Assembly (NCBI RefSeq): GCF_001278705.1
Contig: NZ_CP012600.1
Span: 3,101,917-3,165,916, forward strand
Length of the DNA: 64,000 bases
Origin: Bacillus gobiensis
Lineage (GTDB): Bacteria; Bacillota; Bacilli; Bacillales; Bacillaceae
Direction: 5' to 3'
Shown here: one piece after another, positions 55,216-62,588 of the stretch
Position numbering within the stretch: position 1 is the first letter of the stretch
Layout: every line of letters starts with the position of its first letter
Program-made: the position numbers and the translations under genes
Notes under the pieces: model-generated
Databases searched by the model: none
Told to the model about the DNA's origin: nothing
Seen by the model: the letters and a program-made list of their open reading frames with translations, nothing else

Positions 55216-55282
55216 TGAACTTTCTCCTTTTTTTGTCTCAGTTTACCACAGGAACCCTCAGCTCCTATGTCGTCAACATGTG

Positions 55283-55320
55283 AATCCCCCTGCATGCCGG
55301 TACAGGGGGATTCATTTTTT
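55283..55320 (+). terminator. Strong hairpin with T-run, no obvious gene
   Basis: AATCCCCCTG pairs with CAGGGGGATT, followed by CATTTTTT on the plus strand. No plus-strand gene ends here, since both neighbours are on the minus strand. It may end an unrecognised small transcript. Confidence 0.5.
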
Positions 55321-55376
55321 ATGAATGAAATCAGAATGAGCTGAATATATATCAAATTATAGATATACATATAAGA

Positions 55377-56063
55377 TTATTGACGGTACTGCTTAGGGGT
55401 TACACCTGCGTAGCTTCTGAACCACCTTGTGAACGAAGAAGAGTGCTCAAACTGAAATTCTTCACTAATGCGTGTGATGGTCCAATCAGTTTCCCGTAAC
55501 AGGCGCATCGCTTCTTTTACTCGCAATTCGGAAAGGTATGCTTTTAGGCTTTTTCCTGTTTTTTGCTTAAACCAAGCGGAATAATAAGTCGGATGATAGT
55601 GCTCGATGTTTGCTAATTCTTCCACCGAAATCGACTTTAGAAAATGCCGATGGATGTACTCAATGGAAGAGGAAGGCGACTTCGTTAACTTTCGGCTGAC
55701 ATAACCGGTCAATTCCGTCAATGCTGAAGAAGAGGATCGTTGTAAAGCTGCCTCCTCCAAAAGTAAAAAACGTATGGAAGACCATTGCTGATCGATTGGA
55801 ATAAACATGCTTGATGTGTTTTTCGTTAAAAACCGCTCTGGAATATCTAGCACGAGGCATTCGTTTCGAGTGGATGAACGGAAGGTATGGGTGCATGCTG
55901 GCGGCAAATAAAGGCCATGGTCTCGATCAAGTTCGATTTTTTGCTCCTTTGTTAGCAAATCCATATTGCCTTTAAGCGGAAAAAGAAATTGTCCATAGCT
56001 ATGTTCATGGGAATCATATTCTCGGGAGTATGTTCTTTTTTCACAGATGGCTTCCATTAGCAT
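55377..56063 (-). CDS. AraC-family regulator with cupin sensor
   Basis: 228 residues. The N-terminal cupin keeps HEHSYGQFLFPLKG and YLPPACTHTFRS; the C-terminal double HTH reads HFLKSISVEELANIEHYHPTYYSAWFKQKTGKSLKAYLSELRVKEAMRLL and ITRISEEFQFEHSSSFTRWFRSYAGVTPKQYRQ. The MATE gene downstream on the same strand could be its target, though a gap with a hairpin separates them. Confidence 0.88.
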   Translation of the reverse strand: MLMEAICEKRTYSREYDSHEHSYGQFLFPLKGNMDLLTKEQKIELDRDHGLYLPPACTHTFRSSTRNECLVLDIPERFLTKNTSSMFIPIDQQWSSIRFLLLEEAALQRSSSSALTELTGYVSRKLTKSPSSSIEYIHRHFLKSISVEELANIEHYHPTYYSAWFKQKTGKSLKAYLSELRVKEAMRLLRETDWTITRISEEFQFEHSSSFTRWFRSYAGVTPKQYRQ

Positions 56064-56579
56064 TCATTGCATCCTCCCAAACAATTGTAGTATTAATTCA
56101 AATGTTGCGGCGGTGTAAAAGAACGGTATTAGCTTATTCTGGGTTAAGAGTATAATACCTATTGTCTTTTTAGCCATTTCATATGCTCTCGAAACTCTTA
56201 AATCGGCACACGTAGGCTATTTCCAGATGAAATACTGTGATACATTTAAATTAAGGTCCTGTTCTCTTTATAGATTTTTAAGTTCGCCAAGGTTTTCATT
56301 ATGTAAAGCTGATGTCGAAGAAGACAAGCTTGTTGTCTCTGGCTGATTCACCATTTTAGACAGATTTTGATCACAACCAACAAGGCTTACGCTCTAACAA
56401 TAAGGTAAATAAGGACAGCATAATACCATAACCTGCTTCCGTAGTTCTTTTGCTCATTATAGCAAATATTTACTGCTTATCCACTGATAATTGTTTTATT
56501 TTTTGGAGAAACTAGGTGCAAACACCAATAAGTATGAGATGATAAAGAGTGACAAAAAATCTTAACTAGGAAGTGAATC
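56064..56579. other. Gap of 516 bases without a recognised gene
   Basis: Holds the upstream regions of the divergent AraC and YdjO genes. No coding remnant, repeat or clear structured RNA was noticed. Confidence 0.5.
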
Positions 56580-56792
56580 ATGGCTTATTATAATAAAGCA
56601 AATCAAGAGCCCTTGCCGACAGATGACATTAATACATGGGAATGTTCTCAGGAAAACTGCAATGGTTGGATGAGAAAAAATTTCACCAGCAGCAGCCAGC
56701 CATCCTGCCCTCTTTGCGGAAATGAAATGATAAGCGGAATACGTCACATCACTGTCCTAGCCAACGGCATTATGGATAAAGAGAAAAAGTAG
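56580..56792 (+). CDS. ydjO: Cold-inducible protein YdjO-like
   Basis: 70 residues with two Cys pairs placed to bind zinc: WECSQENCNGWM and CPLCGNEM, typical of YdjO. AGGAAG precedes the ATG. Function is unknown beyond cold induction reported for the family. Followed by its own terminator. Confidence 0.85.
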   Translation: MAYYNKANQEPLPTDDINTWECSQENCNGWMRKNFTSSSQPSCPLCGNEMISGIRHITVLANGIMDKEKK

Positions 56793-56825
56793 GCCTTACA
56801 GATGAATAATAGCTGCTTTCAAATG

Positions 56826-56864
56826 AGGAAATCCGGTGATTATGTAGCCTGGTTTCCTTTTTTG
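56826..56864 (+). terminator. Terminator of ydjO
   Basis: AGGAAATCC pairs imperfectly with GGTTTCCT, followed by six T residues. Confidence 0.7.
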
Positions 56865-56976
56865 TCGAAAAACGATTCTTTTTACCTAGTTCATCCACGA
56901 CCTTTTTCCCTACTATTATCTCCAGTAGACATGGTATAATAAGGTAAAATCAGAAAATTTCAAAAGGGGCAGATCT

Positions 56977-58101
56977 ATGGGAGAATCTGAAACAGTTGCG
57001 AATGAAAATATCTCAACTATAGACATTGCCGATCTATTAAACGAATGGTATTTACGTATCCGAAAGCATGACGGTGAGGGAGCTTTTGACTTAAAAGATA
57101 AGATAGACGAAATAATCCCTAATATCGAGTTAAAAGAAGATTTGAAGTACTATTATTCACTTTTGTCGTACAAGCACGACTCTACTTTTCCATCCTTTCA
57201 TACTCAAAAAGCAGAATTTGTGTTTGATCAATCACTTTTAAATACTTCTCTGGATGAAATCGATAATATGCTTTCATACTATTTTTATTTAAATAAAGGC
57301 ACAATAGAGTTTAATAAAAATAATTTAAATACTGCGATTAATTATTACACAATTGCTGAATTGAAATTAAGAAATATCTCAAATGAAATTGAGATGGCTT
57401 TGTATCATTACAGAATCGCAAAACTTTACTTTCAAGTAAGACAAACGCTTTTTTCAATTAATCATACAAAAAAAGCACAAGGGATTTTTACAGGATATGA
57501 AAATTTTGATATGTACCTAATGGGTTGTAAACAACTTTTAGGTGCTAATTATTTAGATATCGAAGAATACGATTTAGCAGAGAAATTTTTTCTGGAAGCT
57601 CTTAATGACAGTAAAAGAGCAAAAAGTAACATTTTTATTTCTTCTTCAATGCATAATTTAGCAATTGTATATGCTCGTCAGAAAAAATTCGAAAAAAGCG
57701 TCTTTTATATTAATAAAGCTCTCGAATGCAAAGAATATTCAGAGTCTAAGCATTATATTCGCTCCATTTATTTGTTAGCCTCAAATTATAACAAAATTAA
57801 TAACCCAAATAATGCATTGATGCAAAAGGGTTTAGAATATTGTAAAGAACATAACAATATTGAATATGAAATTAAATTTAAAATTGAAAGTTTAATAGCA
57901 AATAATAGCATGGACAAGGTTGCTTTTAATAATCTATTAAACCAAATAGAAAAACAATACTTATTTTACGACTTAGAATTTCAAAGTAAAAGTATTTCAA
58001 ATTATTTCAAAAAAAATGGTGATTTAGAAAACGCCTATTATTTTTTGGAAAGATCTTCACAATCACGAAATAAACAAATGCAAAAGGAGGTGAGAAAATG
58101 A
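56977..58101 (+). CDS. rap: Rap-family response regulator aspartate phosphatase
   Basis: 374 residues. An N-terminal three-helix bundle (IADLLNEWYLRIRKHDGEGAFDLKDKIDEII) is followed by TPR repeats from residue ~95 (NKGTIEFNKNNLNTAINYYTIAELKL; GANYLDIEEYDLAEKFFLEAL; HNLAIVYARQKKFEKSVFYINKALE). Rap proteins dephosphorylate Spo0F or block ComA, and are inhibited by the peptide from the adjacent phr gene. AAAGGGGC precedes the ATG. The gene overlaps phr by 4 bases. Target regulator cannot be told by eye. Confidence 0.92.
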   Translation: MGESETVANENISTIDIADLLNEWYLRIRKHDGEGAFDLKDKIDEIIPNIELKEDLKYYYSLLSYKHDSTFPSFHTQKAEFVFDQSLLNTSLDEIDNMLSYYFYLNKGTIEFNKNNLNTAINYYTIAELKLRNISNEIEMALYHYRIAKLYFQVRQTLFSINHTKKAQGIFTGYENFDMYLMGCKQLLGANYLDIEEYDLAEKFFLEALNDSKRAKSNIFISSSMHNLAIVYARQKKFEKSVFYINKALECKEYSESKHYIRSIYLLASNYNKINNPNNALMQKGLEYCKEHNNIEYEIKFKIESLIANNSMDKVAFNNLLNQIEKQYLFYDLEFQSKSISNYFKKNGDLENAYYFLERSSQSRNKQMQKEVRK

Positions 58102-58235
58102 AAAAAATAAAAAATATCATTGCAACTGCAGCAATTATAACAGCTATTGCTGGTACATCCTTTATTGTTAACCAAGATAAAGGAACAGTGATTGCCGAAA
58201 ACCCTATTACTTATAGTGTTGATTCTTATGCATAA
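58098..58235 (+). CDS. phr: Phr pheromone precursor
   Basis: 45 residues with ATG inside the rap stop (ATGA) and a perfect AAAGGAGGTGAG site. Basic start MKKIKN, hydrophobic signal (IIATAAIITAIAGTSFIV), then the exported tail NQDKGTVIAENPITYSVDSYA. After export, a 5-6-residue peptide is cut out and re-imported to inhibit the Rap partner. The last residues (VDSYA) do not look like the usual basic pentapeptides, so the active piece may be internal, for example near ENPIT. Confidence 0.85.
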   Translation: MKKIKNIIATAAIITAIAGTSFIVNQDKGTVIAENPITYSVDSYA

Positions 58236-58342
58236 TTATTGTCAAGAGCAAATGCAAAAGTAATTTTATCTTATATTTTAATTGCAAAACATTTTTATAA
58301 GTTATGTGGATTATAGAAAAATAGCATAATCAATTTCTGTAG

Positions 58343-59143
58343 TTACTTACTTAGTTCCCCAGCCCTTTCAGGAAAATCAATAAATGGATTTCGATTACCT
58401 TGCAATTCGTAGATTGCGAGGTTTCTGTGTTTTTCGTAAACGGATACGGGAAATTTTTGGTGCCACTCTAATAGTAGCTGTTGATCTGCTTTAGAGCTGT
58501 TGATTGTGCCTTGGTATCTGATTAAAAAGTATAGGGTGGCTCTGGCTACGATTCCTTTTCCGTATTCCGGCTCGAACTTTTCATCTTCTGACTTGCCGCA
58601 GCCTTCTTTGATTCCGGAAACGCCAGCCTCTGGAGTGTAGTCTTTGAAGTCATAATAAGGACTGTTTCCGCGGCTGCTGTTACAGGTTGGTTCACAGGCA
58701 AACAGGTGATGCAGATCTCCCCTCATTGGGTTTTTCCGATCGAACCATGATTGCGGTACAACGTGTTCACAATTCAACGTGATTTCGGCTAAAGCTCCCG
58801 CCGCTCCTCTTTCAAGCATCCGAATATCTTCTTCAATGACTTCTATTGGATCCATGCCTTTTCCGGAGTATAAGCTTTTCAGCTTGCCGTTCTCCTGAAG
58901 ATCTACCCACGGATATACATAACGATGGGGAGAGTAATCCAACTGCTTTTGATGAGTTTTCTCCAACAATGTATGAAGGCTGTCCCGATCAAATGCTACA
59001 TCGCGATAATAGCTACCTTGTATTTCTTTATCCCTATTCACATCATAGTAGTCCCGACTCTTCATTGAAGCCAAATAGACAGACTTTGCCTCAGCACGTT
59101 CTTCAGAAAGCTTTTCGATTAGATTCTCTTCTTGTCCAGCCAT
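58343..59143 (-). CDS. Endonuclease I-family nuclease (EndA/YurI-like) without signal peptide
   Basis: 266 residues. The catalytic His and Asn region reads LNCEHVVPQSWFDRKNPMRGDLHHLFACEPTCNSSRGNSPYYDF, the signature of endonuclease I/Bsn nucleases. RATLYFLIRYQG and LLEWHQKFPVSVYEKHRNLAIYELQGNRNPFIDFPE complete the fold. B. subtilis YurI is secreted, but here the N-terminus MAGQEENLIEKLSEERAEAK is hydrophilic, so the enzyme may be intracellular or exported another way. AGGGGAGG precedes the ATG. Confidence 0.88.
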   Translation of the reverse strand: MAGQEENLIEKLSEERAEAKSVYLASMKSRDYYDVNRDKEIQGSYYRDVAFDRDSLHTLLEKTHQKQLDYSPHRYVYPWVDLQENGKLKSLYSGKGMDPIEVIEEDIRMLERGAAGALAEITLNCEHVVPQSWFDRKNPMRGDLHHLFACEPTCNSSRGNSPYYDFKDYTPEAGVSGIKEGCGKSEDEKFEPEYGKGIVARATLYFLIRYQGTINSSKADQQLLLEWHQKFPVSVYEKHRNLAIYELQGNRNPFIDFPERAGELSK

Positions 59144-59327
59144 TCTGATCGCCTCCCCTATGATACTTATGAATATTCTAACAATTCAATCCGACAAAAA
59201 ACAGATACATATTTCATATTTATATTGCAGGCTATTCTCATAAATCACATCGAACATTTGTTCTCTTTTATCCTATCACAAATGTAGATTACTGACAACC
59301 GAAAAAAACTTATCGAATAATAATTTC

Positions 59328-60083
59328 TCAGCTTCGTAAAAATCCCCCTTCAGAATGAATGACTTGTCCAGTTATCCACCCAGCTTCTTCACTTGCAAGG
59401 AATGCCACCAGACGAGCTGCATCATCCGGTTTTCCAACGCGTCCTAGTAAAAAATTCGGCGAAAGCACTTGCTTTATCTCTTCTGTCATCCATCCCGAAT
59501 CCGTAGGGCCAGGATTAACGGCGTTTACCGTAATACCTAATGGTGCGAGTTCTGCTGATAAGGAACGTGTAAAGGCTGAAATTGCACCTTTGGTCGCTGC
59601 ATAAGCCAATTCTTCCCTCATTGGGCCAATGTCCTGTCCTGAGGTCATATTAATAATCCTTCCAGATGATCGATTCAATTTTTTAAAACGCCGAGCAAAT
59701 TCAACGGAAAGGAGAAAAGCCGCTCTCATATTTACTGAATAATGCTCATCCAAAGTTTTCGCATCTAAATGTTCATATCCATCTCTTACAGAGTGTGCAG
59801 CGTTATTAACCAAAATAGATGGGAAATCTAATTCGGCAGTAACAGTGTCAAGTAGTTTAACAGATGCCTCAACGTCTGATAAATCAATCTCTAAACCTTC
59901 ACAGCGTACTCCCAATTCTTTTATCTCCTTTAAAAAAGATTGAGACCACTCTACCTCGCTGCTCCAATGAGTAAAGAAAATATCTGTGCCCACACTTGCT
60001 AATTTCCGGCAAATTGCGGCTCCTATTCCTTTAGGATGGCTTACACCAGTTACAACTGCTATTGATTTCTTCCCTTTATTCAT
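59328..60083 (-). CDS. Short-chain dehydrogenase/reductase
   Basis: 251 residues. TGVSHPKGIGAAICRKLA in the dinucleotide motif has a two-residue insertion, NNAAHSVRDGY in place of NNAG, catalytic Ser in NMTSGQDIG, YAATK, and the C-terminal GWITGQVIHSEGGFLRS. Cytoplasmic NAD(P)H-dependent oxidoreductase of unknown substrate. GAGGGGGAGG precedes the ATG. Confidence 0.88.
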   Translation of the reverse strand: MNKGKKSIAVVTGVSHPKGIGAAICRKLASVGTDIFFTHWSSEVEWSQSFLKEIKELGVRCEGLEIDLSDVEASVKLLDTVTAELDFPSILVNNAAHSVRDGYEHLDAKTLDEHYSVNMRAAFLLSVEFARRFKKLNRSSGRIINMTSGQDIGPMREELAYAATKGAISAFTRSLSAELAPLGITVNAVNPGPTDSGWMTEEIKQVLSPNFLLGRVGKPDDAARLVAFLASEEAGWITGQVIHSEGGFLRS

Positions 60084-60124
60084 AACAATCCTCCCCCTCT
60101 ACCCTGCAACTAATAATATTCAAT

Positions 60125-60165
60125 TAAAACAAAATAACACCTCCCCAAAAATATGGAGAGGTGTT
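60125..60165 (-). terminator. Terminator of the ABC permease gene
   Basis: On the minus strand AACACCTCtCC pairs with GGgGAGGTGTT, followed by ATTTTGTTTT. Confidence 0.75.
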
Positions 60166-60198
60166 CGCACTCCGCCAAAGACGGTTTCGATTCATCAT

Positions 60199-61008
60199 TT
60201 ACAACGACAAACTTTTCTTTCTAAACACCAATACGGCTAATCCAAACGTAACCAACGCAACTGCACCAAGAATAATCGTATTTACAGCCAGGTCATCTCT
60301 GCTTTCGATTAACTTGCTTGAATCAAACAGCGAAAAGATCGTAAAATCACGTAGCCATTCTACATCTTCCGTAATTTTTCCCATCATATCCAACCCATAG
60401 AACAACAGGGTTAAACCAGATGAAAAAGCCAGCATCTTCCTTTCATCCCCAAAAAGACTCGAGAAAAGAAAGCAGTAGCCCGACACAGCAAAGAATAACA
60501 ACAAACCTATGAAATTCAGCCGCCAAAATCCGGCGACACTGCCAAATTCAGAATCCGGAGCAAAAATAATCGAACTTAGAAAAGCCGCTCCCACAGTTGC
60601 CGCTATGATAACAAGAACTCCGCTTAGCAATACAAGAGCCTGAGTGATCGCGATTTTCGTTCTTGAGACAGGAGTGGCTAATATATAAGCCATACTTCCC
60701 CGGTCAACCAGCTTTGCCATTAAGCGATTGGACGTGAAAATCACGTAGGCACCGAGAACAAGAAGGAACATTAAGCTATAATGCTCAACAGCCAGAAATG
60801 TGACGAGTGTGTCCATCCCCAAACTTAATCCAAATGCCTCCTGCAAAGCTGGGGGATATTGTTGGATCAGTTGATCAAGCTGATTGGAGTCTGCCATTGT
60901 CGGAAATAGAGCAACAAAGGAGGCGACCAACAGGATCGCCCCTCCCGTATACCCTAAAAGCGATTTCCACCCGGTCTTCATCATAAACCAATACAATGCT
61001 CCATTCAT
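60199..61008 (-). CDS. ABC-2 type permease subunit
   Basis: 269 residues with six membrane helices, starting WFMMKTGWKSLLGYTGGAILLVASFVALFP, then an outer loop, TFLAVEHYSLMFLLVLGAYVIF, LATPVSRTKIAITQALVLLSG and a final VNTIILGAVALVTFGLAVLVFRKK. It is intact, but its ATPase partner immediately upstream on the same strand has lost its N-terminus and promoter. It is probably no longer expressed or functional as a transporter. Confidence 0.85.
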   Translation of the reverse strand: MNGALYWFMMKTGWKSLLGYTGGAILLVASFVALFPTMADSNQLDQLIQQYPPALQEAFGLSLGMDTLVTFLAVEHYSLMFLLVLGAYVIFTSNRLMAKLVDRGSMAYILATPVSRTKIAITQALVLLSGVLVIIAATVGAAFLSSIIFAPDSEFGSVAGFWRLNFIGLLLFFAVSGYCFLFSSLFGDERKMLAFSSGLTLLFYGLDMMGKITEDVEWLRDFTIFSLFDSSKLIESRDDLAVNTIILGAVALVTFGLAVLVFRKKSLSL

Positions 61009-61260
61009 TTACATAGCCTCTTTTCCATAATGGTTCATAAAAATTTTCTCCAAGCTTTCCTCTTCCATCGTAAATCCTTTGATATCGTATTTTGCAAGAG
61101 TTCTTACCATGCTGTTCGGATCACCCTGCAAGGAAACAGACACTCGGACAGGGTCAATTCGCACGGACTGATGGAATTCTTGGACGAGGGCATCAGCCGA
61201 ATTCGAATTAGCAAGGGTGATATGAAATTGCTGATGCTTATGTGCCTGTAATACCGTCAT
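61009..61260 (-). pseudogene. ABC transporter ATPase, C-terminal fragment
   Basis: About 83 codons reading MTVLQAHKHQQFHITL to DIKGFTMEEESLEKIFMNHYGKEA, the tail of BcrA/drug-type ABC ATPases. Walker A, signature and Walker B are all missing. The frame before the ATG reads into unrelated sequence and hits a stop. The fragment ends 1 base before the permease start. The break at about 61260 coincides with the break of the TetR fragment on the other strand. Confidence 0.75.
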
Positions 61261-61428
61261 CTCATCATTGAGAATAATCCGAATGTATCAATCGACACCA
61301 TCATGCTTTATTTCACCATCTGGCAAAATGCAATGGGGCAAGTCCTTGAAATGGTTGAAGAAAAGGACTTATCACGGGTAAAGCTGGAGTTAGAAACATT
61401 GATATTGCACGGCATTATGAAACAGTAA
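61261..61428 (+). pseudogene. TetR-family regulator, C-terminal fragment
   Basis: Plus-strand codons read LIIENNPNVSIDTIMLYFTIWQNAMGQVLEMVEEKDLSRVKL to LILHGIMKQ and TAA, the C-terminal helices of a TetR ligand domain. The HTH and first helices are absent. Together with the ATPase fragment it marks one deletion that removed the shared middle of a divergent pair. Confidence 0.65.
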
Positions 61429-61486
61429 TTGGTTACACTATAAGGCTGAAGAAATCTATTGAACACTTTTAGCAAACATGAAATAA

Positions 61487-61512
61487 TATATATGATCATA
61501 CATTCATATATA
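61487..61512. promoter_or_regulatory. CzrA-type operator of czcD
   Basis: TATATATGA and TCATATATA form a perfect 9-bp inverted repeat with 8 bases between, matching the TATGA-N8-TCATA pattern of ArsR/SmtB zinc repressors such as CzrA. It ends 18 bases before the czcD start and directly before its ribosome binding site. Confidence 0.75.
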
Positions 61513-61530
61513 GGAAGGAGAGTGTATTTC

Positions 61531-62451
61531 ATGGGACATTCTCACAGTCATGATCATCACCATGGTCATGGTCATCATTCTAGCACCAACAAATCAGCAT
61601 TAAGGCTTTCCTTTCTAATTATCGCCTCGTACATGATCATCGAGATCATCGGCGGACTTCTTACGAACAGCCTTGCACTGCTGTCCGATGCTGGTCATAT
61701 GCTTAGTGACGCAGCTGCCCTTGGATTGAGCTACTTTGCAATGGTCTTCGGAGAAAGAAAGGCTTCCTTCTCCAAAACCTTTGGCTACCGGCGCTTTGAG
61801 ATTGTAGCTGCTTTTCTGAATGGTTTGACGCTGCTTCTTATCTCTCTTTATATTTTTTGGGAAGCGTATCAACGAATTCTTCAGCCGGCTGAAGTGATCA
61901 GCTCCGGAATGCTTGTCGTTTCTTTCATTGGTCTTATTGTCAATGTTTGTGCCGCCTACATTTTAATGCGGGGGGACAAAGATGAGAATTTAAACGTAAG
62001 AAGTGCATTTCTCCATGTGTTAGGAGATCTGTTCGGATCTGTCGGTGCAATAGCTGCTGCCCTGCTTATTATGTTCTTCGGATGGAGTTACGCGGATCCG
62101 ATTGCTAGTGTCTTGGTTGCCCTTCTTATCGTGATCAGCGGTTATCGGGTCTTAAAGGATTCATTTCATATTCTTATGGAAGGGACGCCAATACAAATCG
62201 ATGTGGAAAAAGTGAAAAATTCCTTGCTAGCCATGGATGGAGTAAAGAGTATTCACGATTTGCATATTTGGTCGATTTCTTCAGACTTCCCAGCACTTAG
62301 CTGCCATATGGTCGTTGAAGAAAATTTCTCCCATCAGCTGCTATTAGAAAAAACTCAGGTCATGCTTTCACAGCAATTTCACCTGAAGCATACCACGATT
62401 CAGCTTGATAAAGATGGCGGGTCATGCTGCGGTGAAGATCATTGTAACTAA
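61531..62451 (+). CDS. czcD: Cation diffusion facilitator (Zn/Cd/Co efflux), CzcD-like
   Basis: 306 residues from the ATG at 61531, preceded by GGAAGGAG. His-rich N-terminus (GHSHSHDHHHGHGHHSS), six helices with the metal-site HD pairs in LLSDAGHMLSDAAALG (helix 2) and FLHVLGDLFGSVG (helix 5), and a C-terminal cytoplasmic domain ending GGSCCGEDHCN. Exports Zn2+, Cd2+ or Co2+ in exchange for H+ or K+. Regulated by the CzrA-type operator; the czrA gene itself is not nearby. Confidence 0.93.
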   Translation: MGHSHSHDHHHGHGHHSSTNKSALRLSFLIIASYMIIEIIGGLLTNSLALLSDAGHMLSDAAALGLSYFAMVFGERKASFSKTFGYRRFEIVAAFLNGLTLLLISLYIFWEAYQRILQPAEVISSGMLVVSFIGLIVNVCAAYILMRGDKDENLNVRSAFLHVLGDLFGSVGAIAAALLIMFFGWSYADPIASVLVALLIVISGYRVLKDSFHILMEGTPIQIDVEKVKNSLLAMDGVKSIHDLHIWSISSDFPALSCHMVVEENFSHQLLLEKTQVMLSQQFHLKHTTIQLDKDGGSCCGEDHCN

Positions 62452-62453
62452 GC

Positions 62454-62489
62454 GGCTGCTTTTAGTCTTATGACAATAGCAGCCTTTTT
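62454..62489 (+). terminator. Terminator of czcD
   Basis: GGCTGCT pairs with AGCAGCC and five T residues follow. Confidence 0.8.
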
Positions 62490-62588
62490 CTATTTAGAAA
62501 TGAAAACATAACTTCTTGCAGTCTAGAGGCAAAGGAATACGGCTCCCTCTCCAGCTGTGTGCGTCTAACCGAAATAATCGCGAGAACA

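Noticed and set aside
61459..61530. Longer N-terminus for CzcD
   Set aside because: It would run through the CzrA-type operator; GGAAGGAG and the His-rich family start are at 61531.
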